This document shows, one piece after another, positions 54,388-62,532 of a DNA stretch of 64,000 bases (positions within the stretch are counted from its first letter, which is position 1; every line of letters begins with the position of its first letter). Location of the stretch: contig NZ_JALBGC010000001.1 of the NCBI RefSeq assembly GCF_022631375.1, forward strand, positions 434,001-498,000. Reading direction: 5' to 3'. The position numbers and the translations under genes were made by a program. The DNA comes from Hymenobacter cyanobacteriorum. Lineage in GTDB: Bacteria > Bacteroidota > Bacteroidia > Cytophagales > Hymenobacteraceae. Below the pieces are notes generated by a model. That model saw only the letters and a list, made by a program, of their open reading frames with translations, was not told where the DNA came from and ran no database searches.

Positions 54388-54489
54388 GAACGTCATGCAG
54401 AGCGCAGCGAAGCATTTCGCGTGCTTCGTTGTATCGGCATTGATTAGTGGTGGCGGGCAAGATGCTTCGCTGCGCTCTGCATGACGTTC
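54388..54489. repeat. Inverted repeat, family A, between GH3 and xylB
   Basis: Arm ends 54388-54415 and 54462-54489 pair perfectly over 28 nt. The inner parts differ: the left has TTTCGCGTGC and the right matches CTTGCCCGCC, so this copy mixes two family A subtypes. The loop keeps a CATTGATTAG word. Confidence 0.94.
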
Positions 54490-54504
54490 TTATTTTAACT
54501 GTTA

Positions 54505-56829
54505 CTACTTAACTGTTAGCACTATCGAAGCCGCCGGACTAGCCCCCAACGCCACGCTGCGGGCCGACGGCAGCGCGCCGCCCACCCATACTTTTACGGG
54601 CCCGGAGGCATTCACCGCCCGCCCTTTGGCATCAATCAGCGCCAGCATTTCCGGCGTGAGGGTGAACTTGACGGTGGTGCTGGCGCCCGGCGCGAGCCTC
54701 ACCCGCTGGAAGCCTTTGAGGGCGAACAGCGGCGTTTGGGTGCCGGCTTTAGGCGGGTGCGTGAGGTAGAGCTGCACCACTTCTTCCCCTTCCACTTTGC
54801 CGGAGTTGGTGACGGTGGCCGTCACTTCAACCGGCTTGTTGCGGGCGACTTTGGCGCTGGCCAGCTTCACCGAAGGGTAGGTGAACTTGGCGTAGCTTAG
54901 ACCGTAGCCGAAGGGGTACATGGGCTCGGCGGCGAGGTAGCGGTAGGTGCGGCCGGCCATGTGGTAGTCCTCGTAGGCGGGCAGTTGGTCGAGGCTTTTC
55001 GGGAAGGTGATGGGCAGCTTGCCCGAAGGCGACACCTTGCCGAACACCACATCAGCTACAGCATTGCCGCCTTCCTCGCCGGGGTACCAGGCCAGCACCA
55101 CGGCGTCGCAGAGCTCGTGCACTTCGGCCAGGTTCATGGGGCTGCCGCCGGTGATGATGGCGATAATGGGCTTGTCGTTCTTTTCGCGCAGCTTCTTTAA
55201 GAAGTCAATCTGGTTCTTGGGCAGGTTGTAGTCGAGGCGGTCGCCGAAGGTGGGCGAGGCGATGGATTCGCCTTCCTCCCCTTCCAGCAGGCCGTTGATG
55301 CCCAGCACCACGAACGTGGCATCCACGGTGCGGGCGGTGCCGCTCACCCAGTCGATGCCGTTGGTATTCGGCCTATCCAGCATGGCCCCGATGCGGTACT
55401 GCATCTGCGAGCCGGGCTGCACGCCGCCCACTAGGCCTTCGAGGATGGTTTTCATCTCCGGGTTCACGCCGTAGTAGTTGCCAAGCAGGGCATCGAGGTT
55501 AGCGGCGTTGGGGCCGGTCACGAAGTACTTGGGCAGGTCGTTGCGCAGGGGCAGCACGCCGTTGTTTTTCAGCAGCACGATGGACTTTTGGGCGGCTTCG
55601 CGGGCCAGCGCCCGGTGCTGGGCGCTGTTGATTACTTCGGGGCCGAGCTTGTCGTAGGGACTGCTGCCGCGCGGGTCGAGCAGGCCGAGCTTGAACTTCG
55701 TGCGCAACAGAATGGCCAGCGAGCTATCCATTTTAGCTTCGGTGGTGAGGCCCAGCTTCACGGCTTCGGGCAGGCTGGGGTATACGCTGCCGCAGTTCAG
55801 GTTCACGCCGCGCTCCAGGGCCAGGGCGGCGGCTTCGGCGGGCGTTTTCACCACCTTGTGGCCCTGGTAGAAGTCGACCAGCGCCCAGCAGTCGCTCACG
55901 ATGTGGCCTTTGAAGCCCCACTGCTGGCGCAGCACGTCGTGCAGCAGGTATTGGTTGCCGCAGCAGGGCTCGCCGTTGGTAGCGTTGTAGGCGCACATCA
56001 CGGCCTCCACTTTGGCATCGACCAGTTGGTGGAAGGCCGGCAGGTAGGTTTCCTGCAAATCCTGGGGCGTGGCCTGGGCGTTGAACTCGTGGCGTAGCTT
56101 TTCGGGGCCGCTGTGCACGGCGAAGTGCTTGGCGCAGGCGGCAGTTTTCAAATGCAGCGGGTCGTCGCCCTGCAGGCCCTGCACGAAGGCCACGCCCATG
56201 CGCCCGGTGAGCGTGGGGTCTTCGCCGTAGGTTTCCTGGCCGCGGCCCCAGCGCGGGTCGCGGAAGATGTTGATGTTGGGCGTCCAGAACGTGAGGCCGC
56301 CGTACTGCTGGTGGTAGCCCTTGGCCACGGCCGCGTTGTAGGAGGCACGGGCTTCGTCGGAAATGGCGGTGGCCACGCGCTTGGCCAGGTCGGCATCAAA
56401 CGTAGCGCCCAGCCCGATGGCCTGCGGGAATACCGTGGCCGCGCCGGCCCGGCCCACGCCGTGCAGGGCCTCGTTCCACCAGTTGTAGGCCGGAATGCCC
56501 AGCCGCTCGATGGCCTTGCTGTTGTACATCATCTGGTCAGCTTTCTCCTCGATAGTCAGTTTGGAGATGAGGTCGTTGACGCGAGCGTTGATGGGTTTGG
56601 TGGGGTCGAGGAAAAGCGCCTTGGTTTGGGCGGCCGCAGGTTGGGCGCTGAATAAAAAGGCCAGCAACCAGACGTGACGCCTCACCCCCCGGCCCCCTCT
56701 CCGGTGGAGAGGGGAAGCCAGACGACTTTCACACACGTCCGCACATGTCCGGTGTCCCCTCTCCACCGGAGAGGGGGTCAGGGGGTGAGGCCCCGCGCCG
56801 GAACGATAAAAGAGTTTAAAGAAGCGCAT
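54505..56829 (-). CDS. GH3 beta-xylosidase/beta-glucosidase with in-frame repeat insertion
   Basis: An exported GH3 enzyme of 774 residues from ATG 56829, which lies inside the upstream esterase gene (14-nt overlap). Catalytic features are the nucleophile D313 in GHIVSDCWALVDF, KHFAVHSGPE, the (alpha/beta)6 sandwich and the C-terminal fibronectin-like domain (VEGEEVVQLYLTHPP). The N-terminus is odd: after MRFFKLFYRSGAG, about 45 residues are encoded by a 111-nt inverted repeat, and the signal-peptide core VWLLAFLFSAQPAAAQ comes only afterwards. A GTG at 56685 (726 residues) would give a normal signal peptide and leave the repeat untranslated. The likely role is cutting xylobiose or other short xylan oligomers. 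Confidence 0.92.
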   Translation of the reverse strand: MRFFKLFYRSGAGPHPLTPSPVERGHRTCADVCESRLASPLHRRGGRGVRRHVWLLAFLFSAQPAAAQTKALFLDPTKPINARVNDLISKLTIEEKADQMMYNSKAIERLGIPAYNWWNEALHGVGRAGAATVFPQAIGLGATFDADLAKRVATAISDEARASYNAAVAKGYHQQYGGLTFWTPNINIFRDPRWGRGQETYGEDPTLTGRMGVAFVQGLQGDDPLHLKTAACAKHFAVHSGPEKLRHEFNAQATPQDLQETYLPAFHQLVDAKVEAVMCAYNATNGEPCCGNQYLLHDVLRQQWGFKGHIVSDCWALVDFYQGHKVVKTPAEAAALALERGVNLNCGSVYPSLPEAVKLGLTTEAKMDSSLAILLRTKFKLGLLDPRGSSPYDKLGPEVINSAQHRALAREAAQKSIVLLKNNGVLPLRNDLPKYFVTGPNAANLDALLGNYYGVNPEMKTILEGLVGGVQPGSQMQYRIGAMLDRPNTNGIDWVSGTARTVDATFVVLGINGLLEGEEGESIASPTFGDRLDYNLPKNQIDFLKKLREKNDKPIIAIITGGSPMNLAEVHELCDAVVLAWYPGEEGGNAVADVVFGKVSPSGKLPITFPKSLDQLPAYEDYHMAGRTYRYLAAEPMYPFGYGLSYAKFTYPSVKLASAKVARNKPVEVTATVTNSGKVEGEEVVQLYLTHPPKAGTQTPLFALKGFQRVRLAPGASTTVKFTLTPEMLALIDAKGRAVNASGPVKVWVGGALPSARSVALGASPAASIVLTVK
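56680..56790. repeat. Inverted repeat, family H, inside the GH3 N-terminal frame
   Basis: Arms 56680-56715 and 56755-56790 pair at 34 of 36 positions. The left arm starts CCTCACCCCCCGGCCCCCTC. The 39-nt loop is GC/AC mixed. The element is 111 nt long, a multiple of three, and both arms are open in the GH3 frame (PHPLTPSPVERG and ASPLHRRGGRGVR). Confidence 0.95.
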
Positions 56830-58819
56830 TAGCAGCCGTGGTGAAAGTGGAGGCCGGCAGGCCCTCCTTGTTATATAGGTTGGCGCCTTCGGGGTTGTCG
56901 GCCCAGGCGTAGCGCACCACGGTGGGCTTAGCCACCTGCTCGCTCCAGACCACCACCTTGTTGCCCTCAATCTTCGCCTGGGCCCACACGAACTTCTTGT
57001 CGGGCCCGGCCACAGCGAAGCCTTTCAGCTCGCCCCCGCCCTTAGCCACCAGGCCGCCGCCGATGCTGGTGAAACTCAGCGTGACTTTGTTGCCAGCGGT
57101 TTGCATGGACTGGTACAGCGGGCCGGATGCGACCAGCTTGCTCTCACCGTAGGCCACTTTCCCGGCGGCCAGGGCCAGGCGGTGGCCGGGCGTCTGCTTA
57201 TCGAGCGGGTGAATGTCGTTCCACTCGCCCACGTCGAGCAGCACGGCCATGCCGGTGCGGGGCAGCGCCAGCCCGCGCCGCTGCACGTCGCGTACTTCAG
57301 CCCAGCCGCTTTCCGCCGGCTCTTTTTTCGCAGCCATAAAATTGGGCAGCTGCGCGTAGATAAAGGGCAGATTGTGCTGCTGAAATTGCCGGCGCCAGTC
57401 GGTTATCATGCCGTTGAACAAGGCCTGGTAATCGCCCGTGCGGCCCGCGTTCGATTCGCCCTGGTACCAGAGCACGCCCTTGATGGCGTAGGGCAGCACC
57501 GGCGCAATCATGCCGTTGAACAAGCCGCCAGGCTGGTACTGAAACGTGGTCGAGCCCGGCGTGGGCGGCATCGTCGCGCCCAGCTGGTACTGCCAGGGAC
57601 CGCGCAAATCCAGCGTCTGGCCGCCGGCCGTGAGTTCATATTTCTTGTCTTTCGTGAAGCCGCCGCGCCCGCCGTTGCTAATGAGGCGCACGGTAATGAT
57701 ATTCTTTCCGGGCTTCAATACCTCCGGCCCGAAATCGTACTTGCGGGGCGGGTACTGGTAGCCGGTGCTGCCCACCAGCTTGCCATTGATGTAAGTCGAG
57801 TCAGCATCGACAAGGGTGCCCAGCTCCAGGCGGGCGGGCTTACCCACCATGCTGGCCGGCACCTCCACTTCCTTGCGGAACCACACCACGCCGTTCACCG
57901 CGCCCAGCTCGCCATCGGCCCAGTAGCCGGGCACCGTCATGGTTTTCCAGCCGTTGGCCGCGTAAGTGGGGGCGTACCAGGGCATCTGGCCGGGCGCTTC
58001 GCCCTTATCGGCCTGGTGCAGCTGGCGGTACCAGCTGCCGATGGCGGCCTGCTCCTTCTGCTTGATGCCGACCACGGCGGCGCTGTCGCGGTAGGGCGCC
58101 ACCTGCTGCTCGTACTTTGGAAACTGCTTTAACGCGTCGGCGCTCAGCCAGGCTTCAGCCGGCGAGCCGCCCACGGCATCCTTGATGATGCCGACCGGGA
58201 CGTGGTATTTGGCGTTGATTTCCTTGGCGAAGAAATAGGCCACACCGGAGAATTTTAGCACGGTCTGCGGGTCGGCGGCAATCCACTGGCCGCCGGTCAG
58301 GTCGGCTCGGGGGCCGGTGAAGGCGTAGCTCATCGGCACCTCGTACTGCCGGATTTGCGGGTTGGCGGCCTGGGCAATTACGTCGGGGTATTTGTCGCGC
58401 AGGCGGCTCATGGGCGTTTCCATGTTCGACTGGCCCGAGCACAGCCACACGTCGCCCACCAGAATATCCTTCAACGCAATAGCATTGCTGGCCTTGATGT
58501 CGAGGGTGTAAGGGCCGCCGGCGGGCTGGGCCGGCAGCGCGATGCGCCACTGGCCATCGGGGCCGGTGGTGGCGCGGTAGGTTTTCGCCCGAAACGTCAC
58601 CGCGACCTCCTCCCCCGCTTTCGCCCAGCCCCAGATGCGCACCGGCGCGTCGCGCTGCAGCACCATGCCGTTGCTCACCAGCTTCGGCAGGCGCACCTGG
58701 GCCGTGGCTGGCGCGGCGGCCAGCAGCCCGGCCACGGCGGCCAGCAGCAACGCGCGGCCGGGCTGGCAGCCCCACGAAGGCAGCTCTTGCGACAAGCTCA
58801 GAATAGGCAGACGAGGCAT
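56816..58819 (-). CDS. Sialate O-acetylesterase-type (SASA) carbohydrate esterase
   Basis: A 667-residue exported esterase. The signal peptide covers about residues 20-41 if ATG 58819 is right (LLLAAVAGLLAAAPATAQ). The SASA fold is interrupted by a GH2-like jelly roll (about 285-400). Catalytic Ser131 lies in CSGQSNMETPM and the Asp/His pair in EWNDIHPLDKQ, with the conserved LWYQGESNAG between them. In this locus the most likely work is removal of acetyl groups from xylan, not from sialic acid. The 3' end overlaps the GH3 start. Confidence 0.9.
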   Translation of the reverse strand: MPRLPILSLSQELPSWGCQPGRALLLAAVAGLLAAAPATAQVRLPKLVSNGMVLQRDAPVRIWGWAKAGEEVAVTFRAKTYRATTGPDGQWRIALPAQPAGGPYTLDIKASNAIALKDILVGDVWLCSGQSNMETPMSRLRDKYPDVIAQAANPQIRQYEVPMSYAFTGPRADLTGGQWIAADPQTVLKFSGVAYFFAKEINAKYHVPVGIIKDAVGGSPAEAWLSADALKQFPKYEQQVAPYRDSAAVVGIKQKEQAAIGSWYRQLHQADKGEAPGQMPWYAPTYAANGWKTMTVPGYWADGELGAVNGVVWFRKEVEVPASMVGKPARLELGTLVDADSTYINGKLVGSTGYQYPPRKYDFGPEVLKPGKNIITVRLISNGGRGGFTKDKKYELTAGGQTLDLRGPWQYQLGATMPPTPGSTTFQYQPGGLFNGMIAPVLPYAIKGVLWYQGESNAGRTGDYQALFNGMITDWRRQFQQHNLPFIYAQLPNFMAAKKEPAESGWAEVRDVQRRGLALPRTGMAVLLDVGEWNDIHPLDKQTPGHRLALAAGKVAYGESKLVASGPLYQSMQTAGNKVTLSFTSIGGGLVAKGGGELKGFAVAGPDKKFVWAQAKIEGNKVVVWSEQVAKPTVVRYAWADNPEGANLYNKEGLPASTFTTAANALL

Positions 58820-58825
58820 CGGAGA

Positions 58826-60448
58826 TTAGTAAGTGTAGAGTTTGACGTGCTGAATGGCGTACTCGCCGCCGGGTACGCGCACGTGGCGGCCCTGGTGGTC
58901 CTGGTCGCCGTTCATGCGGCGGCCGGGCACCCATTTTTCGTTTTCAAAATGGCCTTCGTCTACGCTGATATAGCCGGCGCGCTGGCCTTTGGCAGTAGGC
59001 TCGGCGGTGAGGACCAGGCCGGTGCCGACGACATAAAACTCGTCGGGTGCCACGGCGATAATGAGGCCGCCGCCGGGGTTCCAGGTGGCCTTTTTTGCGC
59101 CCAGCGACCAGCCCAGCGTGAACTCATGCTTCGCCGTGAAGCGGTAGTTGCCTAGTGTGAAGCTGCTGGCGGCCGAGTCTTTTTGCAGCAGGAAACCCCG
59201 CACCTGCCCGGCCGGCTGGTATTGCCCCAGCAGCGGGCTCACCTGTTGCAGCAGGTCGTAGGCCCGGCCGATGGGCGCGGCCTTTAGCGTGTCGCTGCCT
59301 TCGATGGCGAAGGGCGAAAACGCCAGGCAGTTGTAGTGGCCGAGCGCGAAAAATGCCTTGGCATCCACGCCGTCTTCGAAACGGTGCTCGGGGATGAACA
59401 GCGGGTTGCCGCCCCGGGTGTAGAGGTCGCACCAGTGCTGGAAATCGGGGTTGTAGAAATCGGGCGCCAGTAAATCGAGGCTGGGGGCGGCGGCCAGCCA
59501 CACGTCCATTACGTGGGGCAGCGGGCCGGCGCTGGGGTACTTGCCGGGGGCCACGCCGGAGCGGTTCAGGGCCGCGTTCACGTACATGGGCAGCGGATAG
59601 GAGGCTTTGCCGGCGGCGGCCACCGCGTTGGTGTAGGCGGCGAAATACCAGGCCATGAAAATCTCGTCGGTGGCCAGGCTCTTGCCGAAAACTTCTTCCC
59701 AGGTGCCCTTGGTTTTGGCCCCCTGCCGCTGCCAGATGGCCGCGAACTCGGGTTTCAGGCTCTTCTTTTCGCGTTGCAGATAAGTGAGCAGCGCAGCCGG
59801 CACTGGCTGCCGGAAAGCGGCGTTAGCCTGCGCATCGTAGCTGCGGGCGGTGGGCAGCATGCCGATTTCGTTTTCGACCTGCACCGTGATGACGGTGTGC
59901 TGCCCATCGGTGGCCTTGAGGTGCTGCATGAGCTGCCCGAAGGCTTTGCGGTCGGCCTCTAGGTTGCGGGGCTCGAAGGGCGTCATGATTTCCTGCGGCA
60001 CGCCCTGCTCATCCTGCACGCGGGGGAAGCGCTTCAGGTCGGTTTTCACCCAGGCCGGGGCGTAGCACGACATGCTGTTTTTCCAGGCCCCGAACCAGAG
60101 CAGCACCAGTTTCATTTGGTGCTTGCGGGCGTCGCGCAACAGGTCGTCCACCAGCGCGAAGTCGAACTTGCCTTCCTGCGGTTCCAGCAGCTCCCAATAC
60201 ACCGGCGCAATCACCGTGTTGAGGTGCATGGCCTTCAGCTTGGGCCACACCGGCTGCATGTACGCCGTGCTGGAGGCGGTGGAGTTACCCAGCTCGCCGC
60301 CCAGCACGAAGTAGGGCTTGCCATCAACTAGTAATTGGGTGCTCGGGCCGGTCTTCACCAGGCGCGGCAGGCTGCCCGCCACCGGCTGCGCGCGGGCCGC
60401 GAAGGCCAGCGCCAGCATCAGGCAAAGCAGGAGGAGTTTGGGTTGCAA
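58826..60448 (-). CDS. GH35-like glycoside hydrolase with DUF5597 C-terminal domain
   Basis: A 540-residue exported enzyme. Residues 1-20 are the signal peptide. The TIM-barrel has APVYWELLEPQEGKFDF, acid/base E194 in VQVENEIG and the candidate nucleophile E354 in LFIPEHRFE, as in GH35 beta-galactosidase-like proteins. Residues about 370-540 match the DUF5597 beta-sandwich (FTAKHEFTLGW, VPGGEYAIQHVKLYTY). DUF5597 proteins often occur in Bacteroidota xylan or pectin loci. The linkage cleaved here is unknown; terminal galactose or arabinose on xylan is possible. It sits between susD and the SASA esterase with only 6 nt to the latter. Confidence 0.88.
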   Translation of the reverse strand: MQPKLLLLCLMLALAFAARAQPVAGSLPRLVKTGPSTQLLVDGKPYFVLGGELGNSTASSTAYMQPVWPKLKAMHLNTVIAPVYWELLEPQEGKFDFALVDDLLRDARKHQMKLVLLWFGAWKNSMSCYAPAWVKTDLKRFPRVQDEQGVPQEIMTPFEPRNLEADRKAFGQLMQHLKATDGQHTVITVQVENEIGMLPTARSYDAQANAAFRQPVPAALLTYLQREKKSLKPEFAAIWQRQGAKTKGTWEEVFGKSLATDEIFMAWYFAAYTNAVAAAGKASYPLPMYVNAALNRSGVAPGKYPSAGPLPHVMDVWLAAAPSLDLLAPDFYNPDFQHWCDLYTRGGNPLFIPEHRFEDGVDAKAFFALGHYNCLAFSPFAIEGSDTLKAAPIGRAYDLLQQVSPLLGQYQPAGQVRGFLLQKDSAASSFTLGNYRFTAKHEFTLGWSLGAKKATWNPGGGLIIAVAPDEFYVVGTGLVLTAEPTAKGQRAGYISVDEGHFENEKWVPGRRMNGDQDHQGRHVRVPGGEYAIQHVKLYTY

Positions 60449-60486
60449 GAAGGAAGGGGTAAGGAGTGGGAGAAATAAATAAGACT

Positions 60487-60594
60487 GTCATGCTGAGCGT
60501 AGTCGAAGCATCTCGCGTGCTTCAACTAACTCAATCGGTGCAGCAGAATGGTTTACTGCTGCAAGCGAGATGCTTCGACTACGCTCAGCATGAC
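60487..60594. repeat. Inverted repeat, family A, between susD and GH35
   Basis: Arms 60487-60520 and 60561-60594 pair at 33 of 34 positions (GTCATGCTGAGCGTAGTCGA). Both arms share the GCGTAGTC subtype. The loop has CAACTAACTCAATCGG. Confidence 0.95.
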
Positions 60595-60620
60595 GTTCTT
60601 CTATATCGGTTTAGCGAAGG

Positions 60621-62390
60621 TTAGTATCCTGCGTTCTGCGTGATTTTGCCGCTGGTGCGGTCAATTTCCGTTTGCGGAATGGGGCGCAGCACGTGGAAGT
60701 CCTTGATGTTGATGGCGGCATTCGAACCGTAGTTGCCGCCGGCCGTGAAGCCGGTGCCGGCCGCGCGGGTTACCAGCGCCGGCGAGTAGGCGGTGTTGCG
60801 CACCCGCACGAGCAGCTGGCCGGTGCGCTTCAGGTCGTACCAGCGGGTGAACTCGCCGCAGAGCTCGCGGGCCCGCTCATCCAGAATGAAGTTGAGGGTG
60901 ACCTGGGCGCTGGTGATTTCCATCTGGGCGGTTTTGCCGATGGCGGCGGCGCGGCGGCGCACCACGTTGATGTAGTCGCGGGCCTTGTCCTTGTCGTTCA
61001 GGTAGAAGTAGGCTTCGGCGGCTACCAAGTAGGTTTCGGCCAGGCGGTACACAATGTTGGGGCGGGTCGAAAAACCGTTCACCGACGTGCGGTTGCGCGA
61101 GTCGAACTTATTGAGCGTGGGGAAGTACTCGGTGGTGTATTGGTTGGGCTGAATCACCACGTAGGGCGCGGGCTTGCGGGCTGCAATCTGGGCCAGGCGA
61201 GCGGCCGAAAGCTGGCGGCCGGGGTACCAAGCGGCGGTATCGCCTACCACGGAGCTGCCGCTACCGGCGTTGGCGCCGGGTGAGTTCACGCGGTACACCG
61301 TCGTGAACCACTTGCTGTAGCGGGTATCGGTGGTGCGCAGGGCGGCACCGGTTTCCAGCGCGTTGCCGCTGGCATCGGTCAGAATGAAGGAATTCTCCAG
61401 GAAGTACGTGGGCACGTGGCGGGCGAAGGGCCGGCCGTTGGCGATGTCGCGCGCCATGTTGGGCAGCTTGTCGTAGCGGCTGCGGAAGTTGAAGCCCGCC
61501 ACGTTCTCGCCCCCGAAGGTGAAGCCGTCGATGCGGTTGAAGGTGGCATCGCCGCTGAACTGCGCGTTCATCAGCACTTCCTTGCCGTTCTCGTTGCCTT
61601 CAGTAAACACCGTGGCGGGGTCGGCCTCCAGGGCCACGCCGTAGCGGCTCTGGGTGTCGATGAGCTCCTTGGCGTATTGGGCCGCCAGCGTGTAGTCGGC
61701 AGTGGCACCGGCCGGAATGGCCGTGGCGCGGGTCAGGTACACTTTCGAGAGCAGGTGCAGGGCCGTGGCGCGCGTCACGCGGCCGGGCTGGGCGGGCTTG
61801 TCGGCAATGGTGGCCATGGCCTCGGTCAGGTCCTTCACAATCTGGGTGTACACGCTGGCCATCGGGGCGCGGGTGATGTCCTTGGTGGGCGAGTCCACGA
61901 AGTCCAGCATCAGCGGCACGTCGCCAAAGTCCTGCACCAGAATGAAGTAGTACTGGGCGCGCAGCAGCTTGGCTTCGGCCAGCAGCTGCGTGAGGCGGGC
62001 CGGCGCAATGCCGGTGGCCGCCGGGCCGTACTTCAGCACGCCGTTGGCGTTGTTAATCTGCTGGTAGCACACGCTCCAGATAAACGAGTGCGAGCCGTCG
62101 TTGAGGGGCGTAAGGGCCGTGTTGTCGTAGTCGCTCAGGCCGCTGCTGGCCGAAATGCCGGTCGTGAACAGGTCGGTGCCGGCTTCGGTGGTGAAGAAGC
62201 CCGAGTCGTTGCCGTAAATCTGGCGCAGGCCCGAATACACGCCCGTCACGCCCGCCTCCACGCCCTGCGGCGTTTGCAGGAAGGCCGGCGTGAGGACCGA
62301 CTGCGGGGTTTCGTCCAGAAAGTTTTTGTTGCAGCTCGTCGCCGACAGCAGCAGGGCCGTTCCGAGCGAAGCGATAAGTATTTTTTTCAT
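60621..62390 (-). CDS. susD: SusD/RagB family outer-membrane lipoprotein
   Basis: A 589-residue glycan-binding lipoprotein. The start is ATG 62390; the longer frame has no family resemblance. The signal ends in the lipobox-like LSATSC, followed by NKNFLDETPQ, the classic SusD N-terminus. Helical repeat regions follow (LLAEAKLLRAQYYFILVQDFGDVPLM, TRATALHLLSKVYLTRA) and the C-terminus has RARELCGEFTRWYDLKRTGQL. SusD forms the lid of the SusC transporter and captures oligosaccharides at the cell surface. It is downstream of susC in the same direction, and here the ligand is probably a xylan oligosaccharide. Confidence 0.95.
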   Translation of the reverse strand: MKKILIASLGTALLLSATSCNKNFLDETPQSVLTPAFLQTPQGVEAGVTGVYSGLRQIYGNDSGFFTTEAGTDLFTTGISASSGLSDYDNTALTPLNDGSHSFIWSVCYQQINNANGVLKYGPAATGIAPARLTQLLAEAKLLRAQYYFILVQDFGDVPLMLDFVDSPTKDITRAPMASVYTQIVKDLTEAMATIADKPAQPGRVTRATALHLLSKVYLTRATAIPAGATADYTLAAQYAKELIDTQSRYGVALEADPATVFTEGNENGKEVLMNAQFSGDATFNRIDGFTFGGENVAGFNFRSRYDKLPNMARDIANGRPFARHVPTYFLENSFILTDASGNALETGAALRTTDTRYSKWFTTVYRVNSPGANAGSGSSVVGDTAAWYPGRQLSAARLAQIAARKPAPYVVIQPNQYTTEYFPTLNKFDSRNRTSVNGFSTRPNIVYRLAETYLVAAEAYFYLNDKDKARDYINVVRRRAAAIGKTAQMEITSAQVTLNFILDERARELCGEFTRWYDLKRTGQLLVRVRNTAYSPALVTRAAGTGFTAGGNYGSNAAINIKDFHVLRPIPQTEIDRTSGKITQNAGY

Positions 62391-62437
62391 CTCAAAGGAG
62401 CGCGAGGCGCTGAAAAGTTGAATGGTGGGGAGGGTTT

Positions 62438-62522
62438 TAGCTGTCAGTTGCTGGTTGTCAGTTGTCAGGAACACCCAATTTCATCTTAAGACGAACAACT
62501 GACAACCAGCAACTAACAACTA
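62438..62522. repeat. Inverted repeat, family E, susC-susD gap
   Basis: Arms 62438-62464 and 62496-62522 pair at about 25 of 27 positions, built from TAGCTGTCAGTTGCTGGTTG. A perfect 19-nt core is included. The same words occur in the imperfect element before paaD. Confidence 0.92.
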
Positions 62523-62532
62523 AATAATTGAC

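Noticed and set aside
3255..62522. The hairpins as miniature transposons with target-site duplications
   Set aside because: I could not see consistent flanking duplications, and families differ in every base of their ends, so classical MITE behaviour is not supported here.
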